Shown: piece after piece, positions 46,082-56,845 of the stretch | Position numbering within the stretch: the first letter of the stretch is position 1 | How the letters are laid out: each line of letters begins with the position of its first letter | DNA from: Actinomycetota bacterium | GTDB taxonomy: Bacteria; Actinomycetota; Actinomycetes; Propionibacteriales; Propionibacteriaceae | Length of the DNA: 64,000 nt | Direction of reading: 5' to 3' | Assembly (NCBI GenBank): GCA_020161795.1 | Contig: JAIUOR010000015.1 | Location: forward strand, 1 to 64,000 | Notes under the pieces: model-generated | What the model saw: only the letters and a program-made list of their open reading frames with translations | Databases searched by the model: none | Told to the model about the DNA's origin: nothing | Translations under genes and position numbers: made by a program

Positions 46082-47704
46082 TCAGCCGAGGCTGACCACG
46101 CAGTCCTCGGCCTTGGCGGCCTTCGCCGGGCACAGGATCATGCCGGACTCGAAATCGACCCGGGTCGCGGGAACGAAGTCCTCGGCGATGTCCTCGTCGA
46201 CGATCTTGGTGGTGAACGCGTACTCATCCTTCTTCGGGAACCCGAGGCCGGACTTCTCCGGCCCGCCGGCCGCCAGGTAGGCGGCGTTGGCCACGGGGGA
46301 GAGGCGGTGGCTGCCGGTCGCCTTCGACCACCACAGCGCACCCTTCTCGAAGGCGGAGTACTGACCGCCGGCGCGAGCCACCTCGGGGGCGGTCGCCTTG
46401 CCGAGCAGGGTGCCCTTGGCGCCGCCGAGATCCTCCCAGCGCTGCTCGTTGGCGCTGAGGGTGGTCGTGCTGCCGCCGATGGTGAACATCGTCTCGCGCA
46501 GCCCCAGCGCGCTCTTGAACGAGGTTCCGGCCACCTTCTGGCTGTCCTTGGAGCCGGTCAGCGTCACCTGGGTCACCCGGCCGCCCCAGAGACCCTTGCC
46601 GTCCCGGGTCAGCGTGATCGACTTCAGCTTGCCGATCTTGGGGTACTTCTTCTCGATGTTCGAGGTCTTGATCTTGGTGTCCTTGATCTGCTTCATGGCA
46701 GCGTCGTAGGGATCCTTCTGGGCGACGATGTAATCGTTCGGGCCATCCACCGAATAGCCGCCGTTGGAGGAGGAGAACTCCGTCCAGGCGTACTGCTTCT
46801 TGTAGGTGAGCACCTCACCGGTGGTCGCCTTGATCGCCTTGTCGGTGGCCGAGTGCTCGGTCATCGTTCCCTTGTACACCTGGCAGGAGGTCGTATTGCA
46901 GATGTCGTAGACCTGCTTGCCGCCGAGATTGGCGCGGTAGCGCGCGGCATAGCTGCGCGCGGCCACGGTCTGGGCCTTCAGCGCCTCGGCCTCCCAGGAG
47001 GCCGGCATCTCCGAGGGGACCACCGAGCGTAGGTAGTTCTCCATGCTGACGTGGTTGATCGTCCGGGCGCCCTTCTCGTGGAAGCCGAGCGCGAGCGAGC
47101 CACGGTAGGTGCGGTTGCCGCTGGCGAGGTAGAGCCTCACCTTGCCCGACTCCGGGTTCTCGAAGGCCCACTGCCGCTTGGGGTCGAGCTTGAGCTTCTT
47201 GCTCGTGTACTTGACGTACTTGCCCTTGGCGTTGCGGTAGTACAGGACGGTCTTGCTGCCGGAACGCGAGAGCCGCCACTTGCTGTACTTCTTGCCCGCG
47301 GCAGCGGGCAGGGTGAAGGTCGTGCCCTTGCTGTCGCGCACCCGCAGGCCCTTCGCGGCGTAGACGTGCACCTTCTTGTCGGTGTCTGCGGTGATCCAGA
47401 CCCGGATGGTGTCGTTCTTCTTCAGCGTCTCCAGCTTGGTGCCGGGGTAGTAGAACTTCAGGATCTCGGTGTGCTTCTTGCCCTGCTTGGCCGCACCCTG
47501 GGCGCCGTACTGCGACATCCCGCGGCCATGGCCCCACCCCGCGGTGGTGATGGTGAGGGTGCCGCTCGAGGCGGCGATCTTCTCCGGCGCTGCGGCTGCC
47601 GGGCTGGCGGCGACCACGGCGCCACCCAGCACCAGAGCGGCGCTGGCGAGTCCGGCCAGGCTGTGCCGGAGCGCCGGGCGCACGGCGGCAAGCGTCTGAG
47701 CCAT
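46082..47704 (-). CDS. Secreted SpoIID/LytB-domain protein
   Basis: The 540-residue precursor has a Sec signal (about 1-40, ending ASPAAAAPEK), then GWGHGRGMSQYGAQGAA, and a SpoIID domain (about 155-330) with MENYLRSVVPSEMPASWEAEALKAQ split across its core and GQ-like VAARSYAA. SpoIID proteins are lytic transglycosylases or cell-wall hydrolase regulators. A C-terminal LGFP-like segment (GLGFPKKDEYAF) may bind wall arabinogalactan or peptidoglycan. The ATG at 47704 is chosen for its AGGGGA site; an upstream in-frame start at 47737 adds nothing conserved. The central linker is Lys-rich. Confidence 0.85.
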   Translation of the reverse strand: MAQTLAAVRPALRHSLAGLASAALVLGGAVVAASPAAAAPEKIAASSGTLTITTAGWGHGRGMSQYGAQGAAKQGKKHTEILKFYYPGTKLETLKKNDTIRVWITADTDKKVHVYAAKGLRVRDSKGTTFTLPAAAGKKYSKWRLSRSGSKTVLYYRNAKGKYVKYTSKKLKLDPKRQWAFENPESGKVRLYLASGNRTYRGSLALGFHEKGARTINHVSMENYLRSVVPSEMPASWEAEALKAQTVAARSYAARYRANLGGKQVYDICNTTSCQVYKGTMTEHSATDKAIKATTGEVLTYKKQYAWTEFSSSNGGYSVDGPNDYIVAQKDPYDAAMKQIKDTKIKTSNIEKKYPKIGKLKSITLTRDGKGLWGGRVTQVTLTGSKDSQKVAGTSFKSALGLRETMFTIGGSTTTLSANEQRWEDLGGAKGTLLGKATAPEVARAGGQYSAFEKGALWWSKATGSHRLSPVANAAYLAAGGPEKSGLGFPKKDEYAFTTKIVDEDIAEDFVPATRVDFESGMILCPAKAAKAEDCVVSLG

Positions 47705-47843
47705 CGTTCTTCCCCTAACTATGGACGACCACCACATCGTCGGAAACAGAGGTGGCTGAGGACAACCTGAGAGCTGGGAAGTCGAAGGTGGAGGTTGAGC
47801 GTTGCCGCGGATTGCTCAGCATGCGAGAGGATCAATCCACGGG

Positions 47844-47880
47844 TTGACACGATGACACCGGGAAATGCGATACTCACCTC
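47844..47880 (+). promoter_or_regulatory. Promoter of the ilvB leader
   Basis: TTGACA (47844-47849) and a -10-like GATACT (47869-47874) are 19 bp apart. The first transcribed base is predicted at about 47881, the first base of the leader peptide GTG. Confidence 0.55.
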
Positions 47881-47922
47881 GTGCGTCATTTCGCTCTCGT
47901 ACTTTGCTCGCGTGTCGCTTGA
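47881..47922 (+). CDS. ilvB leader peptide (attenuation)
   Basis: A 13-codon ORF encodes VRHFALVLCSRVA (first residue Met when initiated). It contains Leu-Val-Leu and Val, regulatory residues expected for an ilv leader. It begins directly at the predicted transcription start and is followed by a TGAGT/ACTCA hairpin and the attenuator. Too short for standard gene callers. Confidence 0.5.
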   Translation: MRHFALVLCSRVA

Positions 47923-47943
47923 GTCAAACTCAGCCGGCACGCT

Positions 47944-47974
47944 CCCTCGTCTGCATCCGCAGCGGGGGTTTTTT
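47944..47974 (+). terminator. Attenuator terminator upstream of ilvB
   Basis: CCCTCG-T-CTGC (47944-47954), loop ATCC, GCAGCGGGGG (47959-47968), then six T (47969-47974). It is one of the few terminators here with a full U-run and stands 34 bp before ilvB, so it must be conditionally bypassed. Confidence 0.85.
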
Positions 47975-48007
47975 GTTGCAGTCGAACACTAGAAAGGTTG
48001 ACCGAGG

Positions 48008-49777
48008 ATGACCCAGCTCGATACCCCGCCTCCGGCGGTCGATGCGCCCAAGACGCTGACCGGAGCCCAGGCTCTGGTCGAGTCGCTGGAGAGGGTCGGC
48101 GTAGAGGTCGTCTTCGGAATTCCGGGTGGCGCGATCCTGCCGGCCTACGATCCGCTGTTCGACTCCAAGCTGATCCGGCACATCCTGGTGCGCCACGAAC
48201 AGGGCGCCGGGCACGCGGCCGAGGGCTACGCGATGGTGACCGGCAAGGTCGGCGTCTGCATGGCGACCTCCGGCCCGGGCGCCACCAACCTGGTCACCGC
48301 GATCGCCGACGCCTACATGGATTCGGTGCCGATGGTCGCCATCACCGGCCAGGTCGGGTCGTCGTTCATCGGGACGGACGCCTTCCAGGAGGCCGACATC
48401 CGCGGCATCACCTTCCCGATCACCAAGCACAGCTTCCTGATCACGAAGGCCGAGGACATCCCGCACGCCATCGCGGCCGCCTTCCACATCGCGGCGACCG
48501 GCCGGCCCGGCCCGGTGCTGGTCGACATCGCCAAGGACGCGCTGGCCACCCAGGCACCGTTCGTCTGGCCGGAGTCGCTGCAGCTGCCCGGCTACCGTCC
48601 CACCACCAAGCCGCACGTCAAGCAGTTGCGGGAGGCCGCCCGGCTGATCGCGGCGGCGGAGCGTCCGGTGTTCTACGTGGGCGGTGGCGCGGTCAAGGCC
48701 GGAGCCCACGCTCAGCTGGCCGAACTGGTCAAGATCACCGGGATCCCGGTCGTCACCACGCTGATGGCGCGCGGGGCGTTCCCCGACAGCCACGAGCTGC
48801 ACATGGGGATGCCCGGCATGCACGGCACCGTGTCCGCGGTCGGCGCCCTGCAGCGCGCCGACCTGCTGATCACCCTGGGCGCCCGGTTCGACGACCGGGT
48901 GACCGGCAAGCTGTCGACCTTCGCCCCCGAGGCCAAGGTGATCCACGCCGACATCGATCCCGCCGAGATCGGGAAGAACCGGACGGCCGACGTGCCGATC
49001 GTGGGCGATCTGCGCGTCGTCATCGACGAGCTGAACACGTTGTTGCGCGGCGACGATCTGCCCGACTACGGCCCGTGGGTGCGCTACCTGACCGGGCTGA
49101 AGACCAAGTACGCCCCCGATCTCGACCCGATCGAGGAGGGGCTGCTCAGCCCCGAGTACGTCATCAAGCGGCTGGGCGAGATCGTCGGACCGGAGGCCTA
49201 CTACGCCGCGGGCGTCGGCCAGCACCAGATGTGGGCCGCCCACCTGCTGCCGCACGAGCGTCCGGGCCACTGGCTGAACTCCGGCGGCGCGGGGACGATG
49301 GGCTACTGCGTCCCGGCGGCCATGGGTGCGCAGGTCGGGCAGCCGGATGCGGTGGTCTGGGGGATCGACGGCGACGGCTGCTTCCAGATGACCAACCAGG
49401 AACTGGTCACCTGCGCGCTGGAGGGCATCCCGATCAAGATCGCGGTGATGAACAACCAGAGCCTCGGCATGGTGCGGCAGTGGCAGACCCTGTTCTACGG
49501 GGAGCGCTACTCCAACACCGACCTGAAGTCGTTGCGGGTGCCGGACTTCCCGAAGCTGGCCGAGGCGATGGGCGCGGTCGGGCTGCGGGCCGAGACCCCG
49601 GAGGACGTCGACCGCGTCATCAACGAGGCGATGGCCATCAACGACCGCCCGGTCGTGGTGGAGTTCGTGGTGCACAAGGACGCCATGGTGTGGCCGATGG
49701 TCGCGGCCGGCACCAGCAATGACGACATCAAGATCGCGAAGGACCTGGCCCCGGCCTGGGAAGAGGAGGAGCTGTGA
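48008..49777 (+). CDS. ilvB: Acetolactate synthase, large subunit
   Basis: A 589-residue ThDP enzyme making acetolactate and acetohydroxybutyrate, the first common step for branched-chain amino acids. It has the catalytic Glu in [19 protein letters not shown]-region [10 protein letters not shown], and the ThDP motif [14 protein letters not shown]. Expression is probably controlled by the attenuator upstream. It overlaps ilvN by 4 bp. Confidence 0.97.
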   Translation: MTQLDTPPPAVDAPKTLTGAQALVESLERVGVEVVFGIPGGAILPAYDPLFDSKLIRHILVRHEQGAGHAAEGYAMVTGKVGVCMATSGPGATNLVTAIADAYMDSVPMVAITGQVGSSFIGTDAFQEADIRGITFPITKHSFLITKAEDIPHAIAAAFHIAATGRPGPVLVDIAKDALATQAPFVWPESLQLPGYRPTTKPHVKQLREAARLIAAAERPVFYVGGGAVKAGAHAQLAELVKITGIPVVTTLMARGAFPDSHELHMGMPGMHGTVSAVGALQRADLLITLGARFDDRVTGKLSTFAPEAKVIHADIDPAEIGKNRTADVPIVGDLRVVIDELNTLLRGDDLPDYGPWVRYLTGLKTKYAPDLDPIEEGLLSPEYVIKRLGEIVGPEAYYAAGVGQHQMWAAHLLPHERPGHWLNSGGAGTMGYCVPAAMGAQVGQPDAVVWGIDGDGCFQMTNQELVTCALEGIPIKIAVMNNQSLGMVRQWQTLFYGERYSNTDLKSLRVPDFPKLAEAMGAVGLRAETPEDVDRVINEAMAINDRPVVVEFVVHKDAMVWPMVAAGTSNDDIKIAKDLAPAWEEEEL

Positions 49778-50304
49778 ACACCCACACGCTGAGCGTGCTG
49801 GTCGAGAACAAGCCAGGCGTCCTGGCCCGGATCGCCGGGCTGTTCGCTCGCCGCGGCTACAACATCGAGTCGCTGGCGGTCGGGCCCACCGAACGTCCCG
49901 ACATCTCGCGGATCACCCTGCAGGTGACGGTGGCGACCCCGCAGATCCTGGAGCAGATCGTCAAGCAGCTCAACAAGCTGGTCGAGGTGCTGAAGATCCT
50001 CGAGCTGACCGATGCCGATTCGGTGCAGCGCGAACTCGTCCTGATCAAGGTGAAGGCCGATCCGGCCACCCGCTCGCAGATCATCGAGATCGTGCAGCTG
50101 TTCCGCGGCAAGACCGTCGACGTCCACCGCGACTCGATGACCATCGAGGCCACCGGCTCGCCCGACAAGCTGGATGCCCTGCTGGAGATGCTGGCTCCCT
50201 ACGGCATCCGCGAGCTGGTCCAGTCCGGCCTGGTCGCGCTCGGACGCGGCAGCCGCTCGCTCACCGAGCGTGCCAAGATCAAGACACGCACCGACAATCA
50301 CTGA
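49774..50304 (+). CDS. ilvN: Acetolactate synthase, small regulatory subunit
   Basis: A 176-residue protein with an N-terminal ACT domain ([35 protein letters not shown]) that confers valine feedback inhibition, and a C-terminal ALS_ss domain. GTG start overlapping the ilvB TGA. Confidence 0.96.
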   Translation: MNTHTLSVLVENKPGVLARIAGLFARRGYNIESLAVGPTERPDISRITLQVTVATPQILEQIVKQLNKLVEVLKILELTDADSVQRELVLIKVKADPATRSQIIEIVQLFRGKTVDVHRDSMTIEATGSPDKLDALLEMLAPYGIRELVQSGLVALGRGSRSLTERAKIKTRTDNH

Positions 50305-50320
50305 AGCCCGCCACACCTAG

Positions 50321-51367
<1,047 letters not shown>

Positions 51368-51374
51368 TCCTTCT

Positions 51375-51426
51375 ACACAAGGTGTGGCTGAAGCTCGGAC
51401 GACGAGCGTTCGGTCACACCTTGTGT
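51375..51426 (+). terminator. Hairpin after ilvC
   Basis: Perfect 12-bp arms ACACAAGGTGTG (51375-51386) and CACACCTTGTGT (51415-51426), with further pairing in the 28-nt loop. No T-run; a likely intrinsic hairpin terminator of the ilvBNC operon. Its sequence differs from the 55-bp palindromic repeat. Confidence 0.6.
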
Positions 51427-51499
51427 GGTTTCGGGGCGGGGTTCTCCACGCCGTCGCCCCTGGGCGTGCGGTGGACCTGCCTCGGTTAGGCTGACCAGC

Positions 51500-52045
51500 A
51501 TGTCGCAGCCGCCTGAGGAAACGCCCCGTTGGCAGACCTACCCCGGCGACGTCGCTCCGGGTCCGTCGCCGGAAGGTCTTCCGGTGCCGGCTGTGCCGCC
51601 AGCAGCGACGGGACCGGCAGGGATCGGACGCCCGGGGTACGCACCGCACGATCCGCTGGTGATCAGTGCCGGGGGAAGCGGGATCAAGAAGGAGGGGGTC
51701 TGGACGGTTCCGCCCTACCTCGCACTGCACGGCGACTTCGGCAGCGTCCGGGTCGACTTCCGGCGCGCCGAGGTGACCTCCCAGGTGATCTGGGTGCAGG
51801 TCTCCGGTGGAGCGGGATCGATCCTCATGATCCTCCCGGAGGGGTGGGCGGCTCAGCTGGATCGGCTCGGTGCCGGGTGGGGAAGCCGCAAGTCGGTCGT
51901 CGCCGAGGAACCTGTTGGCAGCAACCCGGTACTGATCCTCTCCGGCTCGGCCGGGATGGGCTCGATCCAGGTGCGCTACCCCAACAAGCGGGATGAACGT
52001 CGGCTGCGCAAGCAGCTGGCCAAGGAACAGAAGCACCTGCGGTGA
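51500..52045 (+). CDS. Hypothetical protein, LiaF-like or DUF1707-like C-terminal region
   Basis: The 181-residue protein has a Pro-rich, probably disordered N-terminal half and a beta-rich half with GVWTVPPYLALHGDFGSVRVD, ILMILPEGWAAQ and GSAGMGSIQVRYPN. This resembles the toast-rack C-terminal domain of actinobacterial DUF1707/LiaF-like proteins, but similarity is weak and no function can be stated. No membrane segment. The ATG follows TAGGCT (51487-51492) by 7 nt, a clear leaderless start. Confidence 0.65.
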   Translation: MSQPPEETPRWQTYPGDVAPGPSPEGLPVPAVPPAATGPAGIGRPGYAPHDPLVISAGGSGIKKEGVWTVPPYLALHGDFGSVRVDFRRAEVTSQVIWVQVSGGAGSILMILPEGWAAQLDRLGAGWGSRKSVVAEEPVGSNPVLILSGSAGMGSIQVRYPNKRDERRLRKQLAKEQKHLR

Positions 52046-52079
52046 ACCCGTTTCTTGGGTGATGTGGCAGGCTTGCCCG

Positions 52080-54476
52080 GTGACCGTCGAGACCCAGCCC
52101 AACCCGGGCCTGACCGCCGCCGAGGTCGAACAGCGGATCCGCGCCGGCCAGGTGAACACCCAGCCGCCGCGCTCGGGTCGCTCCACCTGGGACATCGTCC
52201 GGGCCAACGTCTTCACCCGGATCAACTTCCTGCTGATGGTGCTGTTCGTCCTGGTGATGACCACCGGTCAGATCCAGAACGCGCTGTTCGGCTTCCTGAT
52301 CATCATCAACTCGGCGATCGGCATGGTCCAGGAGTTGCGCGCCAAGAAGACCCTGGACAACCTGGCCGTGGTCGGCGAGGGAAAGCCGCGGGTGCGCCGC
52401 GACGGCGTGGTCACCGAGGTGATCCGCGACGACATCGTGCTGGACGACCTGATCGAGATCGGCCCCGGCGACCAGATCGTGGTGGACGGCGATGTCATCG
52501 AGGCCTCCTACCTGGAGGTTGACGAGTCGCTGCTGACCGGCGAATCCGACCCGATGGAGAAGAACCCGGGCGACCAGGTGATGTCCGGCAGCTTCGTGGT
52601 GGCCGGTGTCGGCACCTTCCGCGCGACCCGGGTCGGCAGCGATTCCTACGCCGCCCAGCTGACCGCGGAGGCCAGCAAGTTCTCCCTTGTGAAGTCGGAG
52701 TTGCAGCAGGGAATCAACAAGATCCTGCGGCTGATCACCTGGCTGCTGATCCCGGTCGGGATCGCCACGATCTGGGTGCAGTGGAACCAGCACGAGGAAT
52801 GGCAGGAGAAGGTGCTGGCCACCGCCGGCGCGCTGGTGCCGATGGTGCCCGAGGGCCTGGTGCTGCTGACCGCGCTGGCCTTCGCGGTGGGCGTGGTGCG
52901 GCTGGCCCGGGAGAACGTGCTGGTGCAGGAGCTACCGGCCATCGAGGGCCTGGCCCGGGTGGACGTGGTCTGCGCCGACAAGACGGGGACGCTGACCGAG
53001 AACGGCATGAAGTTCGGCGAGCTCGAGCCGGTGGACGATACGACGGCGGATCGGCTTCGCGCGGTGGTCGCCCAGCTCGCCGCCGCCGACCCGCGTCCGA
53101 ACGCCTCCATCCAGGCGCTGGCCGCCGAGATGCCGCTGAGCGGCCCGGCCTGGTCGGTGACCGGCCTGGCGCCGTTCACCTCGGCCAAGAAGTGGTCGGG
53201 GGTGTCTTTCGACGGCGAGGGCGACTGGGTGATCGGCGCGCCGGACGTGCTGGCCGGCGGCAGCGACGCGGCTGCCCGCGCCGAGGAGATCGGCGCGAGC
53301 GGACGCCGGGTGCTGCTGCTGGGCCGCAGCGAGGTACCGGTGGACGACCCCGCGGCGCCCGGGAAGGTGACACCGGTCGCCCTGCTCGTGCTGGAGCAGA
53401 AGGTCCGTCCGGAGGCCCGCGACACTCTGGCCTACTTCGCCGACCAGGACGTGACCGTCAAGGTGATCTCCGGCGACAACGCGGTCAGCGTCGGTGCGGT
53501 GACCCGATCGCTGGGAGTGGATGGCGACCAGGTGATGGACGCCCGCAAGCTGCCCACCGACGAAACCGCCTTCGCCGACGAAGTGGCCGGCCACAATGTC
53601 TTCGGCCGGGTCACCCCGCAGCAGAAGCGGCAGATGGTGAGCGCGTTGCAGTCCCGCGGGCACACCGTGGCGATGACCGGCGACGGCGTGAACGACGTGC
53701 TGGCGATCAAGGATTCCGACCTCGGCGTCGCGATGGGCACCGGTGCCGCGGCCACCCGCTCGGTGGCCCAGCTGGTGCTGCTGGACGACTCCTTCGCCAC
53801 CCTGCCGCACGTGGTGGCCGAGGGCCGCCGGGTTATCGGCAACATCGAGCGGGTGGCCAACTTCTTCCTCACCAAGACCCTGTACTCGGTGGCCTTCGCG
53901 CTGCTGGTGGCGGCCTGGCGGCTGCCCTTCCCGTTCGTCCCGATCCACATCTCGGTGGTCGGTTGGTTCACCATCGGCATCCCGGCCTCGATCCTGGCGC
54001 TGGCGCCGAACGCCGCGCGTGCCCGTACCGGCTTCCTGCAACGGGTGATGCGCTTCGGGATCCCGGCCGCGATCGTGATCTCGGTGACCACCTTCATCAG
54101 CTATCTGCTCATCCTGCCGCTGTCGGACGGCCGGGTGACCAACCAGGTCTCCACCGCGCTGCTCGTCACCCTGCTGTGCGGCGGCGCCTGGGTGATGATC
54201 ACCATCAGCCGCCCCTACGAGTGGTGGAAGATCCTCATGATCGTCGGCTGCATCGGGGCGACCATCGCGGTCTTCCTGGTGCCGCTGGAGCTGAACGTGG
54301 GCACCCTGCACCTGCAACTGCAGGAGGTCTTCTACATCGACACCGGCAATCCGGCCATGATGAGCACCGGCTTCCTGCTGGGCGGCATCGCGATCGTGCT
54401 GGTCGAGGTCGTCTGGTGGGTCGCCGGCCACGTCACCCACGGCGAGCGCCGCCGGCTATGGTCCTCCGGCAAGTAG
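52080..54476 (+). CDS. ctpE: P-type cation ATPase, CtpE-like
   Basis: The 798-residue protein has TGES in SLLTGESDP, helix 4 motif VPMVPEGLVLL, phosphorylation D300 in CADKTGT, and the hinge GDGVNDVLAIKDSDLG. Lack of N-terminal metal-binding domains, size and the PEGLVLL helix match mycobacterial CtpE, a calcium-uptake pump. GTG 52080 follows a near-consensus CAGGCT box by 6 nt; an in-frame ATG at 52062 is the alternative. Cation specificity is inferred. Confidence 0.85.
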   Translation: MTVETQPNPGLTAAEVEQRIRAGQVNTQPPRSGRSTWDIVRANVFTRINFLLMVLFVLVMTTGQIQNALFGFLIIINSAIGMVQELRAKKTLDNLAVVGEGKPRVRRDGVVTEVIRDDIVLDDLIEIGPGDQIVVDGDVIEASYLEVDESLLTGESDPMEKNPGDQVMSGSFVVAGVGTFRATRVGSDSYAAQLTAEASKFSLVKSELQQGINKILRLITWLLIPVGIATIWVQWNQHEEWQEKVLATAGALVPMVPEGLVLLTALAFAVGVVRLARENVLVQELPAIEGLARVDVVCADKTGTLTENGMKFGELEPVDDTTADRLRAVVAQLAAADPRPNASIQALAAEMPLSGPAWSVTGLAPFTSAKKWSGVSFDGEGDWVIGAPDVLAGGSDAAARAEEIGASGRRVLLLGRSEVPVDDPAAPGKVTPVALLVLEQKVRPEARDTLAYFADQDVTVKVISGDNAVSVGAVTRSLGVDGDQVMDARKLPTDETAFADEVAGHNVFGRVTPQQKRQMVSALQSRGHTVAMTGDGVNDVLAIKDSDLGVAMGTGAAATRSVAQLVLLDDSFATLPHVVAEGRRVIGNIERVANFFLTKTLYSVAFALLVAAWRLPFPFVPIHISVVGWFTIGIPASILALAPNAARARTGFLQRVMRFGIPAAIVISVTTFISYLLILPLSDGRVTNQVSTALLVTLLCGGAWVMITISRPYEWWKILMIVGCIGATIAVFLVPLELNVGTLHLQLQEVFYIDTGNPAMMSTGFLLGGIAIVLVEVVWWVAGHVTHGERRRLWSSGK

Positions 54477-54501
54477 CTCTCACCGTGACCGGTGCACTTT
54501 C

Positions 54502-54556
54502 TGCCACATAGTCGCCCCGCGCGGCAGATCTGCCGCGGTGATGCGACCATGTGGCA
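54502..54556 (+). repeat. 55-bp palindromic element, copy 3
   Basis: Arms TGCCACATAGTC (54502-54513) and GACCATGTGGCA (54545-54556) differ at one position. The inner stem GCGGCAGA/TCTGCCGC is a perfect 16-bp palindrome. Arm spacing is identical to the copy at 20202. It lies between the convergent ctpE and leuB genes and could act as a terminator. Confidence 0.85.
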
Positions 54557-54569
54557 ATTAGTGCCCGCG

Positions 54570-55640
54570 TCAGTCGGCGAGGCGGGCAGCGATCTCGTCG
54601 CCGATCACCGAGGTCGGACGCTTGCTGGCGCCCCGCTCGGCGATGTCGGCGTCGACGGCCGCCTCGATGCGGGCGGCGTCCGCGGTGCGTCCCAGGTGAT
54701 CCAGCAGCAGGGCCATCGACAGGATGGTCGCGGTGGGATCGGCCAGCTGCTTGCCGGCGATGTCCGGAGCCGAGCCGTGCACCGGCTCGAACATGGACGG
54801 GAAGGCGCCCTCGGGGTTGATGTTCGCGCTGGCCGCCAGCCCGATGCCGCCGGTCACCGCGGCGGCCAGGTCGGTCAGGATGTCCCCGAACAGGTTGTCG
54901 GTGACGATCACGTCGAAGCGCTGCGGATCGGCCACCAGCGAGATGGTCGCGGCGTCCACGTGCAGGTAGTCGGTCTCGATCCCGGGGAACTCCGCGGCGA
55001 CGGCCTGGAACAGCCGGTTCCACAGCCCGCCGGCGTGGACCAGCACGTTGTGCTTGTGTACCAGGGTGACCTTGTTCCGGCGCTTGGCCGCCCGCGCGAA
55101 GGCGTCCCGGATCACCCGCTCGATGCCGTGGGCGGTGTTCAGGCTGACCTCGGTGGCCACCTCGTGCGGGGTGCCGGTGCGCAGGCTGCCGCCATTGCCG
55201 ACGTAGGGGCCCTCGGTGCCCTCGCGCACCACGACGAAGTCGACCGGGCCGCGGTCGAGCACCGAATCGGCCAGCGGGGTGGGAATGCCCGGGTAGAGCT
55301 TGGACGGCCGCAGGTTGACGTAGTGGTCGAAGGCGAACCGCAGTTTCAGCAGCAGGCCCCGCTCGAGTAGCCCGCTGGGGATCGCCTTGGAGCCCGGGGC
55401 TGCGCCGACCGCGCCCAGCACGATCGCCTGGCTGGCTGCCAGCTGCTCCAGGGTGGCATCGGGCAGCACCTCGCCGGTGCGCTGCCAGTGCTCGGCGCCC
55501 AACTCGTGGTGCACGAAGTCGAAGGCGTCCGGGCCCACGGCGGCGGTCAGCACCTTGAGGCCTTCGGTCACCACTTCGGGGCCGATGCCGTCGCCGGCGA
55601 TGACGGAGATGACGGGCTTGCTGGTTTCGGTGGCGGTCAC
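54570..55640 (-). CDS. leuB: 3-isopropylmalate dehydrogenase
   Basis: A 356-residue beta-decarboxylating dehydrogenase for leucine synthesis. It starts [20 protein letters not shown]; substrate and metal motifs [27 protein letters not shown] and [13 protein letters not shown] are intact. The GTG at 55640 is 8 nt after a minus-strand TACCCT box. Divergent from ilvE over only 39 bp. Confidence 0.95.
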   Translation of the reverse strand: MTATETSKPVISVIAGDGIGPEVVTEGLKVLTAAVGPDAFDFVHHELGAEHWQRTGEVLPDATLEQLAASQAIVLGAVGAAPGSKAIPSGLLERGLLLKLRFAFDHYVNLRPSKLYPGIPTPLADSVLDRGPVDFVVVREGTEGPYVGNGGSLRTGTPHEVATEVSLNTAHGIERVIRDAFARAAKRRNKVTLVHKHNVLVHAGGLWNRLFQAVAAEFPGIETDYLHVDAATISLVADPQRFDVIVTDNLFGDILTDLAAAVTGGIGLAASANINPEGAFPSMFEPVHGSAPDIAGKQLADPTATILSMALLLDHLGRTADAARIEAAVDADIAERGASKRPTSVIGDEIAARLAD

Positions 55641-55679
55641 GAGAGGTGAGGGTACCGGACGGGCCGGTACCATGCGCTC
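55641..55679. promoter_or_regulatory. 39-bp divergent leaderless promoter pair for leuB and ilvE
   Basis: TACCCT on the minus strand (55654-55649) is 8 nt from the leuB GTG, and TACCAT on the plus strand (55668-55673) is 6 nt from the ilvE ATG. The -10 boxes are 13 bp apart, so each -35 region must overlap the other promoter or gene and the two polymerases should compete. Confidence 0.65.
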
Positions 55680-56765
55680 ATGTCTCTTTCGTTCCCGGTC
55701 ACCACGAACCCGTCGCCGGCATCCCAGGCCCGCTTCGACGAGATCATGGCCAATCCCGGCTTCGGGGATTACTTCACCGACCACATGGCGGTAGTGAACT
55801 GGACGAAGGATGACGGCTGGACGAACGCGAGCATCCAGCCCTACGGGCCGTTCCAGCTCGACCCGGCCACCGCCGTGCTGCACTACGCACAGGAGGTCTT
55901 CGAGGGGCTGAAGGCCTACCGGCACGCCGACGATTCCATCTGGCTGTTCCGACCGCAGGCCAATGCCGCCCGGCTCAACGCCTCGGCGGCGCGCATGATG
56001 CTGCCGGCGATCGACGAGGCCGACTTCCTCGCCGCCATCGCCGAGCTGGTCAAGGCCGACCTGCGCTGGGTGCCGGCCGGCGGCGGAGAGCAGAGCCTCT
56101 ACCTGCGGCCCTTCATGTTCGCCTCCGAGGTCTTCCTCGGGGTGCGTGCCTCGCAGCGGGTGACCTTCTCGGTGATCGCCTCGCCGGTCGGCTCCTACTT
56201 CCCTGGCGGAATCGAGCCGGTCGACATCTGGGTGACCGACAGCTGGGCGCGCGCCGGCATCGGTGGGACGGGCGCCGCCAAGTGCGGCGGCAACTACGCC
56301 GCGTCCCTGATCGCCCAGTACGAGGGCTACGAGCATGGCTGCTCGCAGGTGCTGTTCATCGAGGCCGCCGGCAAGGACCGGATCGAGGAACTGGGCGGCA
56401 TGAACGTCTTCCTGGTCACCACCGACGGCCGGCTGATCACGCCGGAACTCACCGGCACCATCCTGGAGGGCGTCACCCGCAGCTCCATCCTCGCCGTGGC
56501 CGAGGATCTCGGGCTGCGAGCCGAGGAGCGTCGGATCGCGCCGGCCGACTTCTTCGGGCTGATCGCCGACGGTACCGCGGCCGAGGCCTTCAGCTGCGGG
56601 ACGGCCGCCGTCCTGACGCCCATCGGCAGCTTCCGGACCGCGACCGACACCTACCGGCTGGCCGCGCCGGCCGGCGAGCAGACGCTGGCCATCCGCAACC
56701 GGCTGCTGGACATCCAGTACGGCCGGGTGCCCGACACCCACGGCTGGCTGCACCGGGTGGTCTGA
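55680..56765 (+). CDS. ilvE: Branched-chain amino acid aminotransferase
   Basis: A 361-residue fold-type IV PLP enzyme for the last step of Ile, Val and Leu synthesis. The Schiff-base Lys lies in [27 protein letters not shown] and [12 protein letters not shown] are conserved. Full length. Strong terminator downstream. Confidence 0.96.
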   Translation: MSLSFPVTTNPSPASQARFDEIMANPGFGDYFTDHMAVVNWTKDDGWTNASIQPYGPFQLDPATAVLHYAQEVFEGLKAYRHADDSIWLFRPQANAARLNASAARMMLPAIDEADFLAAIAELVKADLRWVPAGGGEQSLYLRPFMFASEVFLGVRASQRVTFSVIASPVGSYFPGGIEPVDIWVTDSWARAGIGGTGAAKCGGNYAASLIAQYEGYEHGCSQVLFIEAAGKDRIEELGGMNVFLVTTDGRLITPELTGTILEGVTRSSILAVAEDLGLRAEERRIAPADFFGLIADGTAAEAFSCGTAAVLTPIGSFRTATDTYRLAAPAGEQTLAIRNRLLDIQYGRVPDTHGWLHRVV

Positions 56766-56795
56766 GCTCGCCGCGCTGAGCGGACTCGAACGGCA

Positions 56796-56838
56796 ACGAT
56801 CCCTGAGCCTGGGAACCCGGGCTCAGGGATCGTTTTGT
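56796..56838. terminator. Bidirectional terminator between ilvE and tpx
   Basis: ACGATCCCTGAGCC (56796-56809) pairs perfectly with GGCTCAGGGATCGT (56820-56833), followed by TTTGTT. It serves convergent ilvE and tpx. Confidence 0.9.
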
Positions 56839-56845
56839 TGTGGTC

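Noticed and set aside
51375-51426. The ilvC hairpin as a further member of a repeat family.
   Set aside because: Its arms share no sequence with either repeat family; an ordinary terminator explains it.
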